The translations under genes and the position numbers were made by a program. Of a stretch of DNA of 64,000 bases, positions 7,687 to 15,419 are shown piece by piece. The notes below the pieces were generated by a model, which saw nothing but the letters and a program-made list of their open reading frames with translations, searched no databases and was not told the origin of the DNA. The DNA is from Acidimicrobiales bacterium (GTDB taxonomy: Bacteria > Actinomycetota > Acidimicrobiia > Acidimicrobiales > SHLQ01): assembly GCA_020629635.1 (NCBI GenBank), contig JAHDCX010000001.1:263043-327042 (forward strand), read 5' to 3'. Each line of letters opens with the position of its first letter. Position 1 is the stretch's first letter.

Positions 7687-8615
7687 GTCCCAAGCCCGTC
7701 TGCATCGTCGGCCCGACCGCAAGCGGGAAATCCGCGGTCGCGCTCGCCGTTGCGCGGGAAAGAACAGGCGTCGAACTGGTCTCCGTCGATTCGATGCAGG
7801 TGTACCGGGAGATGGACATCGGCACGGCGAAGCCGAGTGCGGTTGAGCAGGCCGAGGTCAGGCACCACCTGATCGATCTCGTCGAGCCGAGCGCTCACTA
7901 CACCGTCGCGCGTTTTCAACGGGACTGGTACGAGGTGCGAGACGATCTCGGTCGGCGCGGGGTGAACCCGATTCTGGTTGGGGGGACAGGGCTCTACTTT
8001 CGTGCCGTCATCGACGACCTCGAGATTCCCCCGCAGTTCCCTGAGGTGGTCGATGAGCTCCGGGCATCTGGAGCGTCGGTCGACGCCTTCTACGGTCAGC
8101 TGTGCTCGCTTGACCCGCTCGCCGCGTCCCGAATCGATCCGAGCAACGAGCGTCGAATCGTGCGAGCCCTGGAGGTGACCATCGGGAGCGGCAGACCGTT
8201 CTCGTCCTTCGGACCGGGGCTGACGCAATATCACGATGTCGACATCGCCCTCATCGGCCTGCGCGTCGACGGCGATGTTCTCGATCGTCGGATCAACCAA
8301 AGGTACGACGCGCAGATGGCTCAGGGCTTCCTGGACGAGGTTGCGGCGCTCGCCGCTCGGCCGGACCCGCTGTCGTCCACCGCGCGTCAGGCGCTGGGTT
8401 ATCGCGAGCTCCTCCGCCACGTCGAGCAGGGCGAACCGCTCGATGCCGTGCTCGAGGACGCCAAGGTTCGCACCCGTCGGTTTGCCCGGCGTCAGCGAAA
8501 GTGGTTCGGACGGGATCCTCGGATTCGTTGGGTGGATGTTCCCGCCGGCGTGGGCAACACACTCGACCACCGGCCAGCGATCGACGCGGTGCTCGAAGCC
8601 GTCTCGGGCTCGTGA
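7683..8615 (+). CDS. miaA: tRNA dimethylallyltransferase
   Basis: Transfers dimethylallyl from DMAPP to A37 of tRNAs reading UNN codons, the substrate for MiaB. 310 residues. Seen: P-loop GPTASGKS at about residue 10, the VSVDSMQVYREMDIGTAKP DMAPP/tRNA motif at about 36, HHLIDLVEP, ILVGGTGLYFRAV, and RRIVRALEV. GTG start at 7683 in a four-base overlap with the upstream gene. Confidence 0.96.
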   Translation: MSPKPVCIVGPTASGKSAVALAVARERTGVELVSVDSMQVYREMDIGTAKPSAVEQAEVRHHLIDLVEPSAHYTVARFQRDWYEVRDDLGRRGVNPILVGGTGLYFRAVIDDLEIPPQFPEVVDELRASGASVDAFYGQLCSLDPLAASRIDPSNERRIVRALEVTIGSGRPFSSFGPGLTQYHDVDIALIGLRVDGDVLDRRINQRYDAQMAQGFLDEVAALAARPDPLSSTARQALGYRELLRHVEQGEPLDAVLEDAKVRTRRFARRQRKWFGRDPRIRWVDVPAGVGNTLDHRPAIDAVLEAVSGS

Positions 8616-8620
8616 GCGGC

Positions 8621-8626
8621 CATACT
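8621..8626 (+). promoter_or_regulatory. -10 element before dapF
   Basis: CATACT lies seven bases before the dapF ATG at 8634, the same sequence and spacing as before the gene at 53367, suggesting a leaderless internal promoter. Confidence 0.4.
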
Positions 8627-8633
8627 GACGCTG

Positions 8634-9449
8634 ATGTTCTTGACCAAACACCATGCACTCGGCAACGACTTCCTGGTGAGCTTCGATGACGTTGATCCAG
8701 AGCGGGCCGTCGACCTTGCGCGCACGATCTGCGATCGACGGACGGGCATCGGCGCCGACGGCTTGATGCTCGGCGAGGACGCTGGAGCGACTCCCCGAAT
8801 GCGGCTGTGGAATTCTGACGGTTCGCCCGCCGAGATCTCTGGAAACGGACTTCGTTGCTTTGGGCAGGCGCTGTCGATGCGGCGCGGCATCTCCGCGCTC
8901 GACGTCGATGTCGATACGGCGAATGGGCTGCGACGGTGCGCCGTCGTCCCCACGAGCAACCCGGCAGTCGTCGATGCCTCTGCCGACATGGGGCCGGTCA
9001 CTCACGGCGACGATCCGGCCGGCGACTTCGACGCGCTTCTTGTCGGCCTCGGACTCGAGTCGGTGTCTCGCTGGGCGACGGGAGCTGTCGGCAATCCCCA
9101 TGTCGTCCTCGAGACGGCCGATCCATCGGCCATCGACCTCGCCGCGGTCGGGCCCGCAATCGAGGCCGCCTTTGCCCATGGCGTGAACGCGCATTTCGTC
9201 CGACGGCTCACCGACGACCGAATCGAGCTACGCGTGTGGGAACGCGGCGCCGGAATCACCCAGGCCTGCGGGTCGGGGGCAACGGTCTCGGCGCAGACGC
9301 TTCACGACTGGGGAAGTGTCGGATCGAGGGTGGCGGTCGACATGCCGGGCGGAACGGCACGAGTTGACGTCATGGACGACGAGCACCCGACGGCAGTCCT
9401 CCACGGACCTGCCACGTTCGTCGGCTCGATCGAGGTCCCACGTGGGTGA
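8634..9449 (+). CDS. dapF: Diaminopimelate epimerase
   Basis: Converts LL- to meso-diaminopimelate for lysine and peptidoglycan. 271 residues. Seen: KHHALGNDFLV at the N-terminus, GIGADGLML, the first active-site loop AEISGNGLRC (residues 67-75), and the second ERGAGITQACGSG with its catalytic Cys. In the first loop the residue before GNG, the catalytic Cys in the best studied DapF proteins, is Ser69. I recall other actinobacterial DapF proteins with MSGNG, so this may be a lineage variant. Two further lysine/DAP genes, dapC and dapE, follow after hflX. Confidence 0.93.
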   Translation: MFLTKHHALGNDFLVSFDDVDPERAVDLARTICDRRTGIGADGLMLGEDAGATPRMRLWNSDGSPAEISGNGLRCFGQALSMRRGISALDVDVDTANGLRRCAVVPTSNPAVVDASADMGPVTHGDDPAGDFDALLVGLGLESVSRWATGAVGNPHVVLETADPSAIDLAAVGPAIEAAFAHGVNAHFVRRLTDDRIELRVWERGAGITQACGSGATVSAQTLHDWGSVGSRVAVDMPGGTARVDVMDDEHPTAVLHGPATFVGSIEVPRG

Positions 9450-10815
9450 TTCCGAGGCGCCCTCGGAGGAGGAGTTCCGGTCCGATCACCGTGGGGCCTT
9501 CGGTGAGTACGGTGGCGAATCCGGCGGGCTGATCGATCGGTCGTTCCGGGAGCGGATCGTGCTCGTTGGTGTGACCATGCCCGACGGTTCGGCAGCAGAG
9601 ACCGAGGCGTCGCTCGACGAGCTGTCTCTGCTCGTCGATACGGCAGGCGCCGATGAGGTCGGACGTGTGCTGCAACGCCGACAGGCCCCCGACCCGGCGA
9701 CCTACGTCGGAAAGGGCAAGGCCGCCGAGATCAAGGACATGTCGGTCTCGGTGGATTCCGACACGGTGGTGTTCGACGACGAGCTCTCCCCGGCCCAGCA
9801 GCTCAATCTCGAGAAGATTCTGGGTCGATCGGCGCTCGATCGGACCGCGGTGATTCTCGACATTTTCGCCCAGAACGCGTCGAGCAGCGAAGGCAAGGCT
9901 CAGGTCGAACTCGCTCAGCTGAAGTATCGCCTGCCTCGGCTGCGACGATCCGGCCGTTCCTATTCGCAACAGGGCGGCGGCATCGGAACGCGAGGACCGG
10001 GCGAAACTCAGCTCGAGGTGGACCGTCGGCGGCTCGTGCGGCGGGTCCACAAGCTCGAGGAGGATCTCCGGCGGCTGCGAAAGACCCGCGACACTCAGGC
10101 CAAGCAGCGGCGGCGGTCGTCCAACCGCGGAGTCGCCCTCGTCGGCTACACAAACGCGGGCAAATCGACCGTGCTCAACCGTCTCACCGACGCGGGGGTC
10201 ACCGCCGAAGACCGGCTCTTCGCCACCCTCGACGCCACGACGCGTCGACTTCAGCTCCCCGGCGGAGAGCTCGTGTTTCTCACGGACACCGTCGGGTTCG
10301 TTCGCAAGCTTCCGACCGAACTCGTCGAGGCGTTCAAGAGCACGCTCGATGTGGTCATCGATGCCGATCTCCTTCTCCACGTCGTCGATGCATCATCACC
10401 GGACCCCCAGGCCAACATCGATGTCGTGCGCAGGACGCTTCGAGACATCGGGGCCGGGGACGTGCCCGAGCTGATCGTGTTCAACAAGCTCGATCGAGCC
10501 CCGAACATTCGCGGTCTTCTCGGCCGGTTCCCCGGCTCGGTCGCGATGAGTGCGCTCGATGGTTCGGGGGCCGACGGCTTGCTCGACGCGATGGGCGAGC
10601 GACTCCGCTCGATGACCGAGCTGGCAGAGCTCACGATTCCGTTCGACCGCGGCGACGTCCTGGCGATGGTGCATCGTGAAGGCCAGGTCCTCACCGAGAT
10701 GACCACCGACACCGGATTCGTTGTGCGGGCGAGGCTCGATCCCGACTCGATGGGGCGGTTGAGCGAATGGATGCCCGCAACCGCGGGGACCAACCCGGAG
10801 GAGCCCGAGCAATGA
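9442..10815 (+). CDS. hflX: GTPase HflX
   Basis: Ribosome-associated GTPase that splits stalled ribosomes under stress. 457 residues from the GTG at 9442, which overlaps the dapF stop by eight bases and has CGAGG upstream. Seen: HflX N-terminal domain with DPATYVGKGKAAEI and VVFDDELSPAQQ, the GGGIGTRGPGETQLE linker, then the G domain: G1 GYTNAGKST, G3 DTVGF, G4 NKLD (FNKLDRA). Its start overlaps dapF and its end overlaps the aminotransferase, so it belongs to the dap operon by position. Confidence 0.95.
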   Translation: MGDSEAPSEEEFRSDHRGAFGEYGGESGGLIDRSFRERIVLVGVTMPDGSAAETEASLDELSLLVDTAGADEVGRVLQRRQAPDPATYVGKGKAAEIKDMSVSVDSDTVVFDDELSPAQQLNLEKILGRSALDRTAVILDIFAQNASSSEGKAQVELAQLKYRLPRLRRSGRSYSQQGGGIGTRGPGETQLEVDRRRLVRRVHKLEEDLRRLRKTRDTQAKQRRRSSNRGVALVGYTNAGKSTVLNRLTDAGVTAEDRLFATLDATTRRLQLPGGELVFLTDTVGFVRKLPTELVEAFKSTLDVVIDADLLLHVVDASSPDPQANIDVVRRTLRDIGAGDVPELIVFNKLDRAPNIRGLLGRFPGSVAMSALDGSGADGLLDAMGERLRSMTELAELTIPFDRGDVLAMVHREGQVLTEMTTDTGFVVRARLDPDSMGRLSEWMPATAGTNPEEPEQ

Positions 10816-11921
10816 TCCGCCGATTCGATCTGCCTCCCTATCCCTACGATCGGCTCAACGAGCTTCGAACACGTGCGACCTCGCTCCACGGCATCGCCGT
10901 GGATTGTTCGATCGGCACCCCGGCCGACGACCCGCCGGTGTCGGTCGTCGAGGCGCTGTCGACGTCCGGACTCGAACGCCGCTATCCGCCGTCGATTGGG
11001 ACCCTCGAGTTCCGCGAGGCGGTGAGCGGCTGGTTCGACCGGACGACTTCCGTCCAGGTCGAACCCCAGCACGTCGGCGCCGCCATCGGCCTTAAGGAGT
11101 TCGTTGCCGGTCTGCCGCATTGGCTTCGACTTCGAGACCCGGAGCGCGACACCGTGCTTTACCCGGCCATCAGCTACCCGTCGTACGCAATGGGTGCAGA
11201 GCTGGCGCACGGCCGTTCGGTGGCCGTACCTGTCGACGGCCGCTGGCGGCTCCAGCTGGACGCCATCGATCCCGATGACATCGCTCGGGCGGCGTGCCTG
11301 TGGGTCAACTCTCCGGGAAACCCCGCCGGAGCGCTCGAGGACCTCACCGCCGCAGCAGAGTGGGGCCGGCTCCACGGCGTACCCGTGATCTCCGACGAGT
11401 GTTACCTCGAGTTCACGTGGGGCGGGCGCGGCCGCACCATTCTCGAGTCGGGTCTCGACGGCGTGCTCGCCGTGCACAGTCTGTCCAAGCGGTCGAACCT
11501 GGCCGGTGTGCGGATCGGCCACTACGCCGGCGATCCTGAGCTCGTGCACTGGTTGCAGGAGATCCGCAAGCATGCGGGTGCAATGGCGCCGATCTCCTCG
11601 CAGCATGCGGCCGTCGTGGCGCTGAACGACACCGCGCACGTCGAGCTCCAGCGCGAGCGATACCACCGACGCATGTTGGCGATGATCGACGTACTCGCCG
11701 CCGCAGGGGTCGAGGCGGCGATGCCCGAAGGCGGCTTCTACCTCTGGGCGCGAGCACTAGAAGGTGACGGATGGATGCTGGCCGAGCATCTGGCCGAGTC
11801 CCTCGGTCTCATCGTGTCGCCAGGCGAGTTCTACGGTCCTTCGGGACAAGCGCACGTTCGGGTTGCCGTGGTGTGCCAGGACGCCGACATCGACGTCCTC
11901 ACCTCTCGAATCGCTTCATGA
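10812..11921 (+). CDS. dapC: Succinyldiaminopimelate aminotransferase (PLP, class I/II)
   Basis: A fold-type I aminotransferase of 369 residues beginning at the ATG in the ATGA overlap with hflX, with GGAGG upstream. Seen: CSIGTPADDPP near the N-terminus, VNSPGNPAG, SDECYLEF, and the PLP lysine in HSLSKRSNLAGVRIG. This pattern matches actinobacterial DapC, which makes N-succinyl-LL-diaminopimelate from the keto acid. The neighbouring dapE supports the assignment, since DapE acts on its product. A different aminotransferase specificity cannot be excluded from sequence alone. Confidence 0.85.
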   Translation: MIRRFDLPPYPYDRLNELRTRATSLHGIAVDCSIGTPADDPPVSVVEALSTSGLERRYPPSIGTLEFREAVSGWFDRTTSVQVEPQHVGAAIGLKEFVAGLPHWLRLRDPERDTVLYPAISYPSYAMGAELAHGRSVAVPVDGRWRLQLDAIDPDDIARAACLWVNSPGNPAGALEDLTAAAEWGRLHGVPVISDECYLEFTWGGRGRTILESGLDGVLAVHSLSKRSNLAGVRIGHYAGDPELVHWLQEIRKHAGAMAPISSQHAAVVALNDTAHVELQRERYHRRMLAMIDVLAAAGVEAAMPEGGFYLWARALEGDGWMLAEHLAESLGLIVSPGEFYGPSGQAHVRVAVVCQDADIDVLTSRIAS

Positions 11922-11931
11922 AGGAGTTCCC

Positions 11932-13032
11932 ATGTCTGCCGTGACCGCCGACTACGACCGGCGCCGAGCCGGCCAGCTGCTTTCGCTGACCGCCGACCTC
12001 GTCGACATGGCGTCGGAGTCGTTCGAAGAAGCCGCCATTGCCGACTGGTTCGAGGCCGAGCTCCGGGCGTTGAGCCACCTGGAAGTCACCCGGGTCGGAG
12101 ACAACCTCGTCGCTCGTACGACGCTCGGGCGTCCGTACCGTCTCGCCATCGGCGGGCACCTCGACACGGTTCCCGCCAACGACAACGCAACCGCCCGGAT
12201 CGACGGACCGGTTCTTCACGGTCTCGGCTCGGCCGACATGAAAGGCGGCCTCGCCGTCATGCTCGAGTTGGCGCGTACGGTGCCCGAGCCCGCCGTCGAC
12301 GTCACCTACGTGTTCTACGCCCGTGAAGAAGTGGCCATCGTGCACAACGGACTTCGAGAACTGTTTCGCGAGGTGCCAGAGCTGTTGGAAGCCGACGTCG
12401 CCATCCTCGGCGAGCCAACCGATGCCGTCCTCGAAGGGGGCTGTCAGGGCACCATGCGCTTCGAGATCGAGTTCCGGGGGACGCGGGCGCACACGGCTCG
12501 TCCGTGGATGGGCCGCAACGCCATTCACCGGGTTGGCGAACTACTCACGGCGCTCGAGTCGATCGAGCATCGAACGCCGGTGATCGACGGGTGTGAGTTC
12601 CGGGAGGCAATGCAGGCGGTTCGCATCGAGGGTGGCGTTGCCGGCAACGTCGTGCCCGACCAAGCGACGGTGACGATCAACCATCGATTCGCTCCCGATC
12701 GTTCTGCGGAAGAAGCGGAGGCCTGGGTGCGATCCGTTGTCGAGCCCTTCATGGATGTCGGTGACACGTTCACGATGACGGACTGCTCGCCTGCGGCGCG
12801 TCCTGACCTGCGCCATCCGTTGATGGCGGCGTTCGTTGGCCGCAACGATTTGCTCGTCCGAGCCAAGCTCGGATGGACGGACGTGGCCTTTTTTGCCGAG
12901 CAGGGGATTCCGGCGGTCAACTTCGGTCCTGGTGATGCCACGCTTGCGCACACCAAACAGGAGCACCTCAACGAGGTGCCCCTGTGGATGACGTTTGCGG
13001 CGCTCGATGAGCTGTTGCGGACCGGTGTGTGA
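11932..13032 (+). CDS. dapE: Succinyl-diaminopimelate desuccinylase
   Basis: An M20-family zinc hydrolase of 366 residues removing succinate from N-succinyl-LL-DAP. Seen: metal motif GGHLDTVPAND (about residue 76), GLGSADMKGG with the bridging Asp, REEVAIVHNGL with catalytic Glu pair, AILGEPTD, and the dimerisation domain from RGTRAHTARP. It begins ten bases after dapC with AAGGAG well placed before the ATG at 11932. It ends back to back with lexA, which is convergent with no gap. Confidence 0.92.
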   Translation: MSAVTADYDRRRAGQLLSLTADLVDMASESFEEAAIADWFEAELRALSHLEVTRVGDNLVARTTLGRPYRLAIGGHLDTVPANDNATARIDGPVLHGLGSADMKGGLAVMLELARTVPEPAVDVTYVFYAREEVAIVHNGLRELFREVPELLEADVAILGEPTDAVLEGGCQGTMRFEIEFRGTRAHTARPWMGRNAIHRVGELLTALESIEHRTPVIDGCEFREAMQAVRIEGGVAGNVVPDQATVTINHRFAPDRSAEEAEAWVRSVVEPFMDVGDTFTMTDCSPAARPDLRHPLMAAFVGRNDLLVRAKLGWTDVAFFAEQGIPAVNFGPGDATLAHTKQEHLNEVPLWMTFAALDELLRTGV

Positions 13033-13665
13033 TCAGAGACGACGCAGCACGGTGACGACTCGGCCGTACACGGCCACGTCGCCAGCGTCGAACACCATCG
13101 GCTCGAGCGCCTGGTTGGCGGGCAGCAGCGTGACGGTGCTGCCGGACGACTCGTAGGTCTTGACCGTTGCCTCGTCGCCGGGGATACCGGCGATCACGAT
13201 GTCACCGTTCATCGCGGAGTCCTGGCTTCGGACGACGACGAAGTCGCCGTCGTGGATGCCCGCATCGATCATCGAATCGCCGCGCACTCTCAGCATGTAG
13301 AGCTCGCCGTCGCCGGTGAACTCCGTCGGGAGGGGCATGAGCTCCTCCACGTTCTCGTGCGCAAGGACGTCGGTGCCCGCCGCCACGTCACCGACGAGCG
13401 GCACGTGGGTGACCTGGGCTCGCTCGATCACGGCGCCCGAGTTGGGGTCGTAGCGGACCTCGATCGCCCGCGGTTTGGCGGGGTCTCGCCGGAGGTAGCC
13501 GAGCTTCTGCAGGGTGTTGAGGTGGCTGTGCACGGTTGAGGGAGACGTCAGTCCGACCGCGCCACCGATCTCTCTGACCGACGGTGGGTAGCCGCGCTCT
13601 CGGTTGGAGGAGTCGATGAAATCGAGGATCTCCTGCTGCCTCTGGGTGAGGTTGGTTCCGGCCAT
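13033..13665 (-). CDS. lexA: SOS repressor LexA
   Basis: 210 residues. N-terminal winged helix (TQRQQEILDFI, SVREIGGAVGL, STVHSHLNTL) binds the SOS boxes. The cleavage site Ala-Gly is in GDVAAGTDV, and the self-cleavage dyad is the Ser of RGDSMID and the Lys of ATVKTYE. RecA filaments trigger cleavage. The start at 13665 (MAGTNLTQ) fits the family; upstream frame is not LexA-like. The operators at 13796-13848 imply autorepression. It is convergent with dapE and divergent from the LysM gene. Confidence 0.97.
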   Translation of the reverse strand: MAGTNLTQRQQEILDFIDSSNRERGYPPSVREIGGAVGLTSPSTVHSHLNTLQKLGYLRRDPAKPRAIEVRYDPNSGAVIERAQVTHVPLVGDVAAGTDVLAHENVEELMPLPTEFTGDGELYMLRVRGDSMIDAGIHDGDFVVVRSQDSAMNGDIVIAGIPGDEATVKTYESSGSTVTLLPANQALEPMVFDAGDVAVYGRVVTVLRRL

Positions 13666-13981
13666 TGCTCTGCCTCTGTTTCTGGTGTCGTGAAATCCGG
13701 GAGCGTTGGTTCCGGTGGTCGGACCGGCTCCGATACCGATGTGACGTCTGCGGCCGATCGAGCCAGAGAATTTCTGACTCGATCGAGGTTGCAATCGTAC
13801 ATCTGTTCGCAGTATAACAAGAACAGGTGTTCGGCGCACACATGTTCGCTCACACCGACTCGCAGGTCAAGGATCCCGGGGCGCAGAGCGGTTCGGGTGG
13901 GAGGAGACCGGCACTTGGACCGATCGGTCGAGCACGCCTCGGCCCCGCCCACCGTTGCTGTCACACCCCAGGAGTTGACTG
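13666..13981. other. Divergent lexA / LysM-gene intergenic region
   Basis: 316 bases without a credible gene. It holds the lexA promoter and three LexA-box-like dyads (13796-13848). The rest, about 13666-13790 (presumed lexA leader) and 13849-13968 (upstream of the LysM gene), shows no clear motif besides the AGGAG ribosome site at 13970-13974. Confidence 0.7.
13796..13848 (-). promoter_or_regulatory. lexA promoter with three LexA-box-like operators
   Basis: On the minus strand TATACT (plus 13811-13816) is a strong -10. Three near matches to CGAAC-N4-GTTCG surround it: CGTACATCTGTTCG at 13796-13809, AGAACAGGTGTTCG at 13820-13833, CGCACACATGTTCG at 13835-13848; each has one mismatch in the left half. 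They lie at the start site, in the spacer, and in the -35 region, so LexA would repress lexA and probably the divergent gene. Confidence 0.75.
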
Positions 13982-14344
13982 ATGTCCATGACGCTTCAGA
14001 CCACCGCCCCCACGCCACCAACCACCTCGGATCGTCCCCTGCGGGTGAACCCGCTGCTCGCAGTGCTCGTGGGCTCGATGATTGTGTTGGCCCTGCTCAG
14101 CATGACGCGAGGGGCTGCGGCCAACGGCCCACTCGAGCCGGTCGCCGCGCAGTCGGCGATCGAGGACTCGATCGAGATCTACATCGTGCAGCCCGGAGAC
14201 ACCCTTTGGGATATTGCCTCGGACATCACGCCCGAGGGCGGGTCGCATGCGACGGCGCTCGACTATCTCCGCGAGCAGGCCGGGGGCGCGGCGATCGATG
14301 TGGGTCAGCGGATCGTGATCGATCACGCGGCCATCGACTGGTAG
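13982..14344 (+). CDS. LysM-domain membrane protein, probable SOS cell-division inhibitor
   Basis: 120 residues: a cytoplasmic N-terminus, one transmembrane segment (about residues 24-44, LLAVLVGSMIVLALLSM), and an external LysM-like domain beginning IYIVQPGDTLWDIAS. AGGAG lies seven bases before the ATG. Divergence from lexA with shared LexA boxes is the arrangement of YneA in Bacillus, DivS in Corynebacterium and Rv2719c in Mycobacterium, small SOS-induced proteins that block septation. The size, topology, domain and location all fit, but the function is inferred. Confidence 0.75.
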   Translation: MSMTLQTTAPTPPTTSDRPLRVNPLLAVLVGSMIVLALLSMTRGAAANGPLEPVAAQSAIEDSIEIYIVQPGDTLWDIASDITPEGGSHATALDYLREQAGGAAIDVGQRIVIDHAAIDW

Positions 14345-14370
14345 GCGTCGTGACCGTCGTCGGTCGGCGA

Positions 14371-15114
14371 TCAGCCTCGGTCACGGACCCAGCGGAAGAA
14401 GCAGAACGAGTCGTCGATCACGAGACGGTCGAGGCGCATCGCACGCGGCTCCACGGCGGCGGCTCCGTGCACGATCCGCGGCGAGCCGCCGCCAACGATG
14501 TTCGGCGAGCTGCTGAGACACCACTCGTCGACCAGATCTGCGGTGACGAACGCACCGTTGAGGGTGGGGCCCCCTTCGAGGAGCACGATTTTCGCTCCGA
14601 GCTCGTCGATCCGGCTGAGGGCGACGCCGGGATCGACCGTTGTCGAGCCTGCCTCGACGACGTCCGCCACTTCGGCGAGGCGATCCTTTGCGGCCTGCGG
14701 AGCTGCACTGGTCGTGATGATCAGTGGCCGGGCCTCGGGCGAGAACACGCGATGGTCGTTCGGGAGGCCCAGCCGACCGCTCACGATGGCCAGCCGCGGC
14801 GTTGGCGCTTGGCCTCGGCGTTGGCGCTGTTCTCGGATCTCGTCACTGCCCAGCGGCGGGCGGTAGTTCTCGGCCAACACCGTGCCAGAGGCAACGACGA
14901 TGACGTCGGCAACGGCGCGGATTGCTCGAAACACGGCCTTGTCGCCAGGCCCGCCGAGACCGCCCGACACACCGTCGATGGCGACGCTACCATCGAGGCT
15001 CTGGATCATGTTGGCGAGCACCCACGGACGTCCGGCTGGTTTCGGCCGGTGATCGCCGGCGTAGCACGTCGCGACGTCGATGTTGTCCACAGGGTTGGGG
15101 AAGACCTGACGCAT
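14371..15114 (-). CDS. RibD C-terminal-domain reductase (pyrimidine/dihydrofolate reductase-like)
   Basis: 247 residues from the ATG at 15114. Seen: RPWVLANMIQSLDGSVAIDG, the RibD reductase start; DVIVVASGTVLAENYRPP; IVLLEGGPTLNGAF, the NADPH-binding GGP motif; and DEWCLSSSPNIVGGG. It lacks the deaminase half of RibD. Such stand-alone actinobacterial proteins are usually called pyrimidine reductase family and may work in riboflavin or deazaflavin-type pathways, but no such genes are near. It is divergent from nrdJ. Confidence 0.8.
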   Translation of the reverse strand: MRQVFPNPVDNIDVATCYAGDHRPKPAGRPWVLANMIQSLDGSVAIDGVSGGLGGPGDKAVFRAIRAVADVIVVASGTVLAENYRPPLGSDEIREQRQRRGQAPTPRLAIVSGRLGLPNDHRVFSPEARPLIITTSAAPQAAKDRLAEVADVVEAGSTTVDPGVALSRIDELGAKIVLLEGGPTLNGAFVTADLVDEWCLSSSPNIVGGGSPRIVHGAAAVEPRAMRLDRLVIDDSFCFFRWVRDRG

Positions 15115-15419
15115 GCGGGACAACGTTATCCGGCCCGTTCGCGGGCACAGGGCGCCCCCGATCGGCCTCCTCGATGCGGGGATGTGGACAACGTGGGCCG
15201 ATTTCCCCTCGATTTCAACAGGTCGTCCCCTTTTCGTGCACAAGGGCTCACCCGTACCGTGGCGGTCGACAGGTCGCCCCGGCTCCCCGGCACGATGGAA
15301 GCCGCGCACGAAGGTGTGCGGCTTGACCCCGGGGGTCGGGCACCTGTCCTGTTCGCTGTGATGTCGGTGCTCGCCGTCGTCGTTGCGGTTGCTCCTCGAG
15401 CCGATCGAAAGGGTCTCCG
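15115..15419 (+). promoter_or_regulatory. nrdJ upstream region with two stable hairpins
   Basis: 305 bases between the divergent RibD-like gene and nrdJ. 15301-15309 pairs with 15314-15322 (9 bp, one G-U), directly followed by GACCCC/GGGGTC palindromic sequence at 15325-15337. They lie about 85-120 bases before the start and could be part of an RNA leader. I looked for the conserved B12-box of cobalamin riboswitches and for NrdR boxes and saw neither. Confidence 0.35.

Noticed and set aside
15115-15419. Cobalamin riboswitch
   Set aside because: Expected from the gene, but the conserved B12 box could not be found by eye on either strand.
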